A stretch of 42,050 bases of DNA from Alphaproteobacteria bacterium. Lineage in GTDB: Bacteria; Pseudomonadota; Alphaproteobacteria; Rhodobacterales; Rhodobacteraceae. How positions within the stretch are numbered: the stretch's first letter is position 1; each line of letters begins with the position of its first letter. Shown piece by piece: positions 35,467 through 42,050 of the stretch. The translations under genes and the position numbers were made by a program. The stretch spans positions 9,446 through 51,495 of the forward strand of contig JAADIJ010000021.1 of NCBI GenBank assembly GCA_013151335.1, given 5' to 3'. The notes under the pieces were generated by a model. It worked only from the letters and a program-made list of their open reading frames with translations. It was not told the origin of the DNA and searched no databases.

Positions 35467-37008
35467 ATGGCGGGGTTGTCGCGCAGAAATCTTCTTGGGC
35501 CGCTGACCCGCGAGGGCGTTGTTTCTGATCCGGACGCGCGCCGCTTGTTGTGGCAGATCATCATCGTCGCTCTGATCGTAAAGATCGCCTTCGGGATTTT
35601 TCTGCCGATGGGGGCTGACGAGGCCTATGCCACCGCCGTTGCGCGTGAGTTCAGCATTAGCTTTTTTGACCATCCGCCGATCAGTTTTTGGCTGCCGGTG
35701 ATCTTTGCCAAACTGACCGGGATCGAGCATCCGATGATCTACCGCGCGCCGTTCCTGTTGATCGGGGTGGGCACGACGTTGGTGCTGTTTTTGATCGGCA
35801 AGGAGGTGTCGAGCAACCGCGCCGGACTTTGGACCGCGCTGCTGTTTTCTACTTCGCCCTTCATGCTGTTGTCGGGCAGCCTGTTCGTGGTGCCGGACGG
35901 CCCGCTCTATTTGGCCACTGCGACTGCGGCACTGTTTTTGGTGAGGATCGCCAAGCTTAACCGCGACGCTCCCCTGCAGTATTGGCTGTTTGCCGGAGGG
36001 GCGCTGGCGCTGGCGCTGGCCTCCAAATACCACGCGGCGTGGTTTCCGGTCGCGATCCTGATCTATGTGATCCTGACCCCGAAAGCGCGGCATTGGCTGG
36101 TGCGACCGGGCCTGTGGCTGGGCGGGGGGATTGGCCTGATTGGGTTGCTGCCGGTTTTGATCTGGAATGCAAACCACGACTGGGCCTCGTTTGCGTTTCA
36201 TTCGGCGCGCGCGTCGGGCGGTTTTAGCGTGGCGATTTTTGGCGTGACCTTTGCCCTTCAAGCGATTTTTCTGCTGCCAAGCGGGATGTTTGCAGCTTTT
36301 ATGGGGCTGGGGATGGCGCTTAAAAAGCGCGGAGGCTCGCCCGAGTTTTTGTTGGCGCTGATCGCCTTGGGACCGATCCTGATCTTTAACTATATCTATC
36401 TGACCAGTGGGGTTACTTTTGCCCATTGGACCATGCCAGGTTGGATTTTCGCGCTGCCGCTTGCCGGAGTTTGGCTTGATAAATCCTCCGTGATGCGACG
36501 GGCTAAGTTCCTTGGTTGGACCAAAATTCTAAGCCTCGCGTTTCTGGTGCCGATAACCGTTTTGGTCATCCAGGCCAACACCGGGGTGCTGACGCGCTAC
36601 ATCTATAAAACCCCGCCCAGCTGGGACAACACGTTGGTGCTGTCGAGCTTGCGTGGGCTGAAACCGGCGCTTGTGAAACGTGGTTTGTGGGCGAGTACCG
36701 ATGTGATCATGACCAATGGTTGGATCCCCGGCGGGCGGATCGACACGGCTTTGGCGAGCGAAAAGCCCATGCGCATTTATAAAGGTATCGGCGCGCATCA
36801 CTTTGCCTATATCAGCGATGCCAAGGCCACCGGGCGGGGGTTGTTCATGGATATTTCACTGGTTTCAAAAGCGGATATGACCGGCCAAACCTTGCTCGCG
36901 CGCGCGCGGGCGATTGACCCTGCGGCCCGGTTGCTGGCGCCGGTAATTCTGCCGCGCGGCGGGCAGGATTACGTCGCCATCTCGATGGTCGCGCTTACGG
37001 TTCGATAA
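35467..37008 (+). CDS. GT39/ArnT-like polyprenyl-phosphate-sugar transferase (PMT_2)
   Basis: 513 residues with about 10-12 hydrophobic helices. The first periplasmic loop contains ADEAY (Asp51, Glu52) and FDHPP (67-71), hallmarks of ArnT/PMT GT-C enzymes. These take a sugar from a polyprenyl phosphate donor and place it on lipid A, a glycan or a protein on the periplasmic face. ATG 35467 follows the previous stop directly. The upstream GT2-GtrA gene is the natural source of the donor. The acceptor is not known. Confidence 0.9.
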   Translation: MAGLSRRNLLGPLTREGVVSDPDARRLLWQIIIVALIVKIAFGIFLPMGADEAYATAVAREFSISFFDHPPISFWLPVIFAKLTGIEHPMIYRAPFLLIGVGTTLVLFLIGKEVSSNRAGLWTALLFSTSPFMLLSGSLFVVPDGPLYLATATAALFLVRIAKLNRDAPLQYWLFAGGALALALASKYHAAWFPVAILIYVILTPKARHWLVRPGLWLGGGIGLIGLLPVLIWNANHDWASFAFHSARASGGFSVAIFGVTFALQAIFLLPSGMFAAFMGLGMALKKRGGSPEFLLALIALGPILIFNYIYLTSGVTFAHWTMPGWIFALPLAGVWLDKSSVMRRAKFLGWTKILSLAFLVPITVLVIQANTGVLTRYIYKTPPSWDNTLVLSSLRGLKPALVKRGLWASTDVIMTNGWIPGGRIDTALASEKPMRIYKGIGAHHFAYISDAKATGRGLFMDISLVSKADMTGQTLLARARAIDPAARLLAPVILPRGGQDYVAISMVALTVR

Positions 37009-37068
37009 AGTTCTCGTTGGGTCTGACTTTACCGCTTCAAGTATTTTTTTGTCGTGCTAAGGTCACAA

Positions 37069-38286
37069 ATGTCCAAAAAGCTGCCGATAATTTTCCTGCT
37101 CATCACGGTCATGATCGACTCGATGGGAATAGGCCTGATCATGCCTGTCATGCCCGAATTGATCATTGAGCTTGGCGGCGGAGACCTCAGCCGTGCCGCC
37201 ACTTGGGGCGGGGGGTTGGCGGCGATATTTGCCGTGATGCAGTTCCTGTTTGGGCCGATCATTGGCAATCTGTCCGACCGGTATGGTCGCCGTCCGGTGC
37301 TTTTGCTGTCGCTGGCGGTGATGGCGCTTGACTATGTGATCATGGGGTTTGCCAACGCTATGTGGTTGCTGGTGGTCGGGCGGCTTATCGGCGGCATCAC
37401 CTCGGCCACGCAATCGACGGCAAATGCCTATATGGCGGATATTTCCGAGTCCGATCAGAAGGCGCAGAACTTTGGGCTGGTGGGGGCGGCATTTGGTGTC
37501 GGCTTTATTCTTGGCCCGCTTGCGGGGGGCTTGCTCAGCACGTTTGGACCGCGCGCCCCGTTCTTTGCCGCCGCCGCTCTGGCCACCGCCAACACTATTT
37601 TCGGCGCGTTCATCCTGCCTGAAACCGTCACTGACAAAATTCGCCGCCCGTTTTCATGGACGCGCGCCAACCCGTTCGCAGCGTTCAAATATATCGGCAA
37701 GCTGCCGGGTGTCTCGCGCTTGCTGGTGGCCTATTTCTTCTACAACATCGCGTTTTTCGTCTATCCCAGCGTCTGGGCCTATTACACGCAAGAGCGATTT
37801 GGCTGGGACGCAACCATGGTCGGCGTCTCGTTGGCGGTGTTTGGCGCGTCAATGGCGCTGGTCCAGGGGGGGCTGATCCGCCTCGTTATCCCGCGCATCG
37901 GCGAGCATTACACGGTGGTTATTGGTCTCGGCATCAATATCCTCGCGTTCACCATTTACGCATTGGCGTTTGAAGGGTGGCAGATCTTCGCGCTCGCGCC
38001 GATAACATCGCTTGGTGCTATCACCGGACCGGCCTTGCAGGGCATCATGTCGCGCGCCGCCAAAAGTAATCAGCAGGGAGAGCTTCAGGGCGTTCTGACC
38101 TCGATCTCGGCCATCGGCATCATTATCAGTCCGGTGATGATGACCAGCACGTTCAGTTATTTCACCCGCGCGGGCACGCCTTACTATTTCCCCGGAGCGC
38201 CGTTCGTTCTTTCGGCGGGGCTGGTGTTGTTGTCGCTGGTTATATTCGCAGGCCGCGAGCGGTTGCACAGTTATAAACCCGATTGA
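37069..38286 (+). CDS. MFS transporter, TetA-like
   Basis: 405 residues from ATG 37069, with AAGG 6 nt upstream (5 codons shorter than a GTG in frame). About twelve hydrophobic helices; the motif GNLSDRYGRRPVL lies between helices 2 and 3. The N-terminal segment DSMGIGLIMPVMPEL is close to the tetracycline-efflux subgroup of the major facilitator superfamily. It exports an unknown compound; resistance to tetracycline should not be assumed. It is followed by a strong bidirectional terminator. Confidence 0.9.
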   Translation: MSKKLPIIFLLITVMIDSMGIGLIMPVMPELIIELGGGDLSRAATWGGGLAAIFAVMQFLFGPIIGNLSDRYGRRPVLLLSLAVMALDYVIMGFANAMWLLVVGRLIGGITSATQSTANAYMADISESDQKAQNFGLVGAAFGVGFILGPLAGGLLSTFGPRAPFFAAAALATANTIFGAFILPETVTDKIRRPFSWTRANPFAAFKYIGKLPGVSRLLVAYFFYNIAFFVYPSVWAYYTQERFGWDATMVGVSLAVFGASMALVQGGLIRLVIPRIGEHYTVVIGLGINILAFTIYALAFEGWQIFALAPITSLGAITGPALQGIMSRAAKSNQQGELQGVLTSISAIGIIISPVMMTSTFSYFTRAGTPYYFPGAPFVLSAGLVLLSLVIFAGRERLHSYKPD

Positions 38287-38330
38287 TCAGGGGCTTTATG
38301 GCGGAGTGGCGCATGCCTGTTCGCCACAAA

Positions 38331-38357
38331 AAAGGCCCGCCTAGATAGCGGGCCTTT
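38331..38357. terminator. Bidirectional intrinsic terminator
   Basis: AAAGGCCCGC (38331-38340) and GCGGGCCTTT (38348-38357) form a perfect 10-bp stem with a 7-nt loop. The A-rich left side gives a T run on the minus strand, so it serves both the MFS gene (plus) and the BMP gene (minus). Confidence 0.85.
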
Positions 38358-38382
38358 CGTGTTGTTTCGTCGTCCCGAAGCG

Positions 38383-39456
38383 CTAGTTCGGCAACTTGCC
38401 GTCGACGCCTTGAACGTAGAAGTTCATGCTGGCCAAAGTCGCGTCATCGGCGACTTCGCCCGCTTTCAACCAGACAGAGCCGTCCTGCTTGTTGATCGGT
38501 CCGGTAAAGCTGTTGAGGCTGCCATCGGCCAGACCTTTTTCCAGGGCCTTGGCACCAGCCTGAACATCGGCAGGGATCTTGTCAGAGAACGCGCCGATTT
38601 TAACCATGCCCGGGCCAATACCGTCCCAAGTGGCTTTGCTTTTCCAGGTCCCGTCAAGAACAGCTTTGACCCGCTCGATGTAATAAGGGCCCCAGTTGTC
38701 GATGATTGACGAAAGCCTTGCATCTGGCCCGAACTGCAACATGTCCGAGGCCTGACCAAAGGCATAGATGCCTTTTTCTTCGGCGATGGTCAGTGCTGCC
38801 GGGCTGTCAGTGTGCTGCATGATAACGTCTGCACCCTGCTCGATCAAAGCATTGGCCGCGTCGGCTTCTTTGCCCGGATCAAACCAAGTGAACACCCAGA
38901 TCACCTTGAATTTCACCTTCGGATTGACAGCTTTTGCTGCCAGATAGGCCGCGTTGATGCCGCGCACAACTTCCGGGATCGGGAAGGAGGCGATATAGCC
39001 GATGGTGTTGGTCTTGGTCATTTTACCGGCGATATAGCCGATAACCGTGCGTCCTTGGTAAAAACGTGCCGAGTAGGTCGATACGTTTTTGGCCCGTTTA
39101 TACCCGGTTGCGTGCTCGAATTTCACGTCGGGGAACTTTTTGGCCACGTTGATGGTCGGGTCCATATAGCCAAACGATGTGGTGAAAATCAGCTTGGTGC
39201 CAGACAGCGCCATTTGGGTCAGAACCCGCTCGGCATCGGCCCCTTCAGGGACGCTCTCCACATAGGAGGTCTCGATTTTGTCACCAAGTGCGGCGTCGAG
39301 GGCTTTGCGGCCGAGGTCGTGCTGATAAGTCCAGCCAAGGTCACCGACCGGGCCGATATAGATAAAGCCAACCTTCAGCTTTTCCTGTGCGAACACAGCC
39401 CCGGCAAGCCCAACGGCAAGCGCGGCCCCGGTCAATAAGGATTTCATAAGTCTCAT
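38383..39456 (-). CDS. BMP family ABC transporter substrate-binding protein
   Basis: 357 residues. The N-terminal signal peptide is cut after VFA (AVFA-QEKLK); there is no lipobox cysteine, so the protein is free in the periplasm. The BMP/PnrA fold is shown by VGFIYIGPVGDLGWTYQHD and GADVIMQHTDSPA. AGGAAGGAAG upstream of ATG 39456 gives a strong ribosome site. BMP proteins commonly bind purine nucleosides. Its permeases and ATPase are upstream on the same strand, with a stem-loop in the 53-nt gap. Confidence 0.93.
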   Translation of the reverse strand: MRLMKSLLTGAALAVGLAGAVFAQEKLKVGFIYIGPVGDLGWTYQHDLGRKALDAALGDKIETSYVESVPEGADAERVLTQMALSGTKLIFTTSFGYMDPTINVAKKFPDVKFEHATGYKRAKNVSTYSARFYQGRTVIGYIAGKMTKTNTIGYIASFPIPEVVRGINAAYLAAKAVNPKVKFKVIWVFTWFDPGKEADAANALIEQGADVIMQHTDSPAALTIAEEKGIYAFGQASDMLQFGPDARLSSIIDNWGPYYIERVKAVLDGTWKSKATWDGIGPGMVKIGAFSDKIPADVQAGAKALEKGLADGSLNSFTGPINKQDGSVWLKAGEVADDATLASMNFYVQGVDGKLPN

Positions 39457-39477
39457 GTTTCTTCCTTCCTGTTAGAT

Positions 39478-39504
39478 GGGCTGGCAGATCAGCCCGGTTT
39501 TTTT
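39478..39504 (+). terminator. Stem-loop between the permease and BMP genes
   Basis: GGGCTG (39478-39483) and CAGCCC (39490-39495) pair around GCAGAT, followed on the plus strand by T7 (39498-39504). For the minus-strand operon, which reads the other way, it would be a hairpin rather than a terminator; it could separate expression of the binding protein from the permeases or stop antisense RNA. Confidence 0.4.
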
Positions 39505-39509
39505 AGCCT

Positions 39510-40430
39510 CTAATGCGAGGCGTGGAACACACGGCCAAGTGAGGCCGGAGCGCTGGTTCGAGCCCCTGAAATGAAGACAAGCACAATGATTGTCACCAGA
39601 TAGGGGGTCATCGACAAATAGGCCACGGGGATATTTACCCCGACCGCCTGAAGATTAAGCTGAAGGACGGTCACACCGCCAAAAAGATAGGCCCCGAGGA
39701 TCACGCGCCACGGCCGCCAAGAGGCAAACACCACCAGCGCCAGCGCGATCCAACCGGCCCCCGCCGTCATGCCTTCGGTCCATTGGGGAACCCGGATCAG
39801 CGACAGATACGCGCCGCCAAGCCCCGCGCACGCGCCGCCAAACATGATCGCCAGAATGCGAATGCGCACGACCTTATAGCCAAGGGCATGGGCGGCTGCA
39901 TGGTTCTCGCCGACAGCACGCAATATCAGGCCTCCTTTGGTGAATTTCAGAAAATACCAGACGGCAGCCACCAACAGCAACGAGATATAGACCATGTAGT
40001 CATGGCTCAGCAACATGCGCCCGATATAAGGAATATCCTTCAAAACCTGAATATCCAGTTTGGGAAACGAGGGCGGCTTGGTGCCGGTATAGCGTTGCCC
40101 CATTAGCGCGGACAGCCCGAGGCCGAACATGGTCAGCGCCAGTCCGGTTGCCACTTGATTTGACAGTAAATACTGGGTCAGGATGCCAAAGGTCAGCGAT
40201 ATCAACGCCCCGCCAAACATCGCCCCCAACAGGCCAAGCCAGGGCGAGCCGGTTTCGACCGACACAGCAAAGCCGAAAATCGCGCCGGTGATCATCATGC
40301 CTTCAACGCCGAGATTGAGAACTCCGGCTTTTTCCACCACCAGTTCACCGATGCCCGCCAAAAGGATTGGGGTCGAGGCGACCATGATGCTGGCAATCAG
40401 CACGACCGGATTGATTGACGACAAATCCAT
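39510..40430 (-). CDS. ABC transporter permease, nucleoside-type (NupQ-like)
   Basis: 306 residues from ATG 40430; an 8-codon longer frame also exists, but GGAG lies about 8 nt upstream of 40430. About eight to ten hydrophobic helices of the BPD_transp_2 type, with GELVVEKAGVLNLGVEGMM and AVGENHAAAHALGY (the EAA-like loop that contacts the ATPase). It forms the membrane channel with the next permease. The start overlaps the stop of that gene by one base. Confidence 0.93.
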   Translation of the reverse strand: MDLSSINPVVLIASIMVASTPILLAGIGELVVEKAGVLNLGVEGMMITGAIFGFAVSVETGSPWLGLLGAMFGGALISLTFGILTQYLLSNQVATGLALTMFGLGLSALMGQRYTGTKPPSFPKLDIQVLKDIPYIGRMLLSHDYMVYISLLLVAAVWYFLKFTKGGLILRAVGENHAAAHALGYKVVRIRILAIMFGGACAGLGGAYLSLIRVPQWTEGMTAGAGWIALALVVFASWRPWRVILGAYLFGGVTVLQLNLQAVGVNIPVAYLSMTPYLVTIIVLVFISGARTSAPASLGRVFHASH

Positions 40431-41503
40431 CAGCTGTGCTCCTTTCTGACCCAACGTATTCGGTAGTTTGATAACACATCAACTGCCAGTAAAAAGAACA
40501 AGAGCATGCCCTGAAAAACCGAAATCGCGGCTGCCGGGACACGCAACACAAACTGCGCCCCTTCGCCGCCGATATAGGTCAGCGCCATCACCAGCCCGGC
40601 CAGAAATATCCCCACCGGATGCAGGCGACCAAGAAACGCGACGATAATGGCGGTAAATCCATAGCCGACCGGAAAATTGGTGGTGAGCTTGCCCGCAGGC
40701 CCCGTGACCTCGAATAGTCCGGCCATACCAGCCAGAGCGCCAGAAATGCCCAAAGTGACCGCGATCAGCACATTAGGGTTAACCCCGGCAAACCGGGCTG
40801 CGCGCGGCGATTGCCCGGTCAGATTGATCTGAAAGCCGAGAATATGCCGGTTCATGATAATATAGGCGACGATCACAGCGGCGAACATCAAAAGTACGCC
40901 GTAATGGATACCGGTGCCGGAAAACAGCTCGGGATTAGAGGCGCTGGCATAGTCCTGAAAGCTGCGCGATTCAGGAAAGTTATGGCCTTCGGGATTGCGC
41001 AGAGGACCAGATACCATGCCGCCAAGGAAATTGGTCGCCACATAGACCAGCATCAAGGATACCAATATCTCGTTGGTGCCGTATTTTATCTTTAGCAGCG
41101 CGGGTATCATCGCCCATGCAAACCCGCCAAGCGCGCCTGCTGTGGCCATAAGTGGCAACAACCACGCCCCTTGAGTTGGGTAAAACGCCAAGCCAACAGC
41201 GCCGCCGCTGATCGCGCCCATGATGAACTGCCCCTCGGCGCCGATGTTCCAGATGCCCGCCTTAAAGCCCATCGACAGGCCAATGGCGATCAGGATCAGA
41301 GGGGCCGCTTTGACCAGCATTTGCGAGCGGGTATAGGGTTGCAAAAGCGGGTCGAGAAAGATCACCCGGATCGCTTCGACCGGATCTTTTCCGAGCGCTG
41401 CAAACAGAAAACCACCGGCGATCATGGTAGCGATCACCGCCAGAACCGGCGTGACCGCTGTCCACAGGGCAGATGAGTTTGGCCGTAGCTCAAGCTGGAA
41501 CAT
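40430..41503 (-). CDS. ABC transporter permease, nucleoside-type (NupP-like)
   Basis: 357 residues, again of the BPD_transp_2 type, with about ten helices, GIWNIGAEGQFIMGA and the loop GQSPRAARFAGVNP. It pairs with the downstream permease to form the inner-membrane channel of a BMP-dependent importer. It overlaps the ATPase gene by 14 bases (41490-41503) and abuts the next permease, so the four genes are one operon. Confidence 0.93.
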   Translation of the reverse strand: MFQLELRPNSSALWTAVTPVLAVIATMIAGGFLFAALGKDPVEAIRVIFLDPLLQPYTRSQMLVKAAPLILIAIGLSMGFKAGIWNIGAEGQFIMGAISGGAVGLAFYPTQGAWLLPLMATAGALGGFAWAMIPALLKIKYGTNEILVSLMLVYVATNFLGGMVSGPLRNPEGHNFPESRSFQDYASASNPELFSGTGIHYGVLLMFAAVIVAYIIMNRHILGFQINLTGQSPRAARFAGVNPNVLIAVTLGISGALAGMAGLFEVTGPAGKLTTNFPVGYGFTAIIVAFLGRLHPVGIFLAGLVMALTYIGGEGAQFVLRVPAAAISVFQGMLLFFLLAVDVLSNYRIRWVRKEHS

Positions 41504-42050
41504 TTGAAGCCTCCATTCCGCCCATCATCAGGCCAATTTCATCCATATTTAATTCCGAGGTTTCGCGCGGCTTGGTAAGCCGCCCCTCGTTCAGAACCGC
41601 CAACCGGTCAGAGACCTCGAGCAGTTCGTCCAGATCCTGACTGATCACCACTACGGTGGCACCAGCCTCTGCCAAATTCATCAACGCTTGGCGGATAGAG
41701 GCAGCGGCTGCCGCATCAACGCCCCAAGTGGGTTGGTTAACCACCAAAACCTTGGGCTTTTGCAAAATCTCCCGACCAACCACGAATTTTTGCAGATTGC
41801 CGCCCGAAAGGGACTTGGCCGAGTTGCTAATCCCCGGTGTGCGCACATCGAACTCTTTGACGATGGCGCGGGCAAAACCGCGCGCCGCTCCCCAGCGTAA
41901 AAAGCCGTTAACGGAAAGCTTCTGGCGCACATTTCCGGTCAAAAGCGCGTTTTCAGTGAGGCTCATATCGGGTGCCGCCGCATGGCCAAGGCGTTCCTCA
42001 GGCGCGGTCAGAACCCCAAGCTCGCGCCGCTCGTTGGGGCCAAGATCGCC
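41490..42050 (-). CDS. ABC transporter ATP-binding protein, nucleoside-type (NupO-like; N-terminal part beyond window)
   Basis: The last 186 residues are visible; the frame is open to the right edge. This is the end of the second nucleotide-binding domain of a two-domain ATPase. APEERLG precedes PDMSLTENALL, and the signature SGGNLQKFVVGREI is followed by the Walker B region VLVVNQPTWGVD, where N-Q stands in place of the usual D-E pair. The H-loop region is less clear. The degenerate second site is common in this subfamily. Its partner permeases follow directly. Confidence 0.92.
   Translation of the reverse strand, partial: GDLGPNERRELGVLTAPEERLGHAAAPDMSLTENALLTGNVRQKLSVNGFLRWGAARGFARAIVKEFDVRTPGISNSAKSLSGGNLQKFVVGREILQKPKVLVVNQPTWGVDAAAAASIRQALMNLAEAGATVVVISQDLDELLEVSDRLAVLNEGRLTKPRETSELNMDEIGLMMGGMEASNVPA

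Noticed and set aside
34777-36426. 549-residue minus-strand frame opposite the GT2 and GT39 genes
   Set aside because: Very rich in Arg, Gln, His and Lys, crosses two real genes, and has no domain; a codon-bias shadow.
1-42050. Defence system, prophage, CRISPR array or biosynthetic island
   Set aside because: Nearly all genes belong to known housekeeping or transport families in expected order; no repeats, integrases or transposases were seen.

Overview
The window is a 42 kb piece of a moderately GC-rich alphaproteobacterial chromosome, most likely Rhodobacterales (Roseobacter-type). The evidence is the complete Rhodobacterales-style cell-wall/division cluster (ftsW-murG-murC-DUF2484-murB-ddl-ftsQ-ftsA-ftsZ-lpxC-bamD-recN), an FtsZ ending in [11 protein letters not shown], and CobS/CobT aerobic cobaltochelatase genes beside a J-domain gene and bolA. 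I saw no prophage, IS element, CRISPR array, tRNA or rRNA.

Layout. (1) 1-12,935, plus strand: the dcw cluster, from the end of ftsW to ftsZ, followed by lpxC (lipid A), bamD (outer-membrane assembly) and recN (DNA repair). Several of these genes overlap or abut. Two of them, murB and ftsA, do not read through: murB carries an AT-rich block of about 67 nt with a net frame change, and ftsA lacks one base. Both need raw-read confirmation, because both genes are normally essential. (2) 12,976-23,768, mixed strands: a D-lactate/glycolate-type FAD dehydrogenase, a membrane-anchored unknown, a CLC chloride transporter/channel, a DUF427 protein, aminopeptidase P, cobT, cobS, a J-domain protein, bolA and a DUF4177 protein. 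(3) 23,751-24,122: the only intergenic stretch longer than 300 bases, AT-rich, with a pair of inverted DnaA-box-like sites and an 8-bp inverted repeat. (4) 24,123-30,620: gatB, a small exported unknown, an SDR oxidoreductase and pepN on the minus strand, then a class I glutamine-amidotransferase-like hydrolase on the plus strand. (5) 30,652-34,220: late histidine-biosynthesis genes hisB-hisH / hisA-hisF-hisE on the minus strand, interrupted by a convergent DUF2147 gene. (6) 34,354-38,286, plus strand: a GT2-GtrA fusion, a GT39/ArnT-like transferase and an MFS exporter. (7) 38,383-42,050, minus strand: a BMP-type (probably nucleoside) ABC importer, with its ATPase running off the right edge.

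How the genes work together. The first 9 kb makes lipid II and UDP-MurNAc-pentapeptide precursors and builds the FtsQ/FtsA/FtsZ divisome. lpxC and bamD tie this to outer-membrane synthesis. cobST supplies the cobalt-insertion machinery for aerobic B12 synthesis. The his block makes the HisHF/HisA/HisE/HisB steps. The GT2-GtrA and GT39 pair probably makes and uses a polyprenyl-phosphate sugar.

I found no convincing new multi-gene system. The items most worth a second look are the two broken division/wall genes, the repeat-rich murC-DUF2484 junction, a nested stem-loop between ftsZ and lpxC, the split his operon, and the 24 kb intergenic region.
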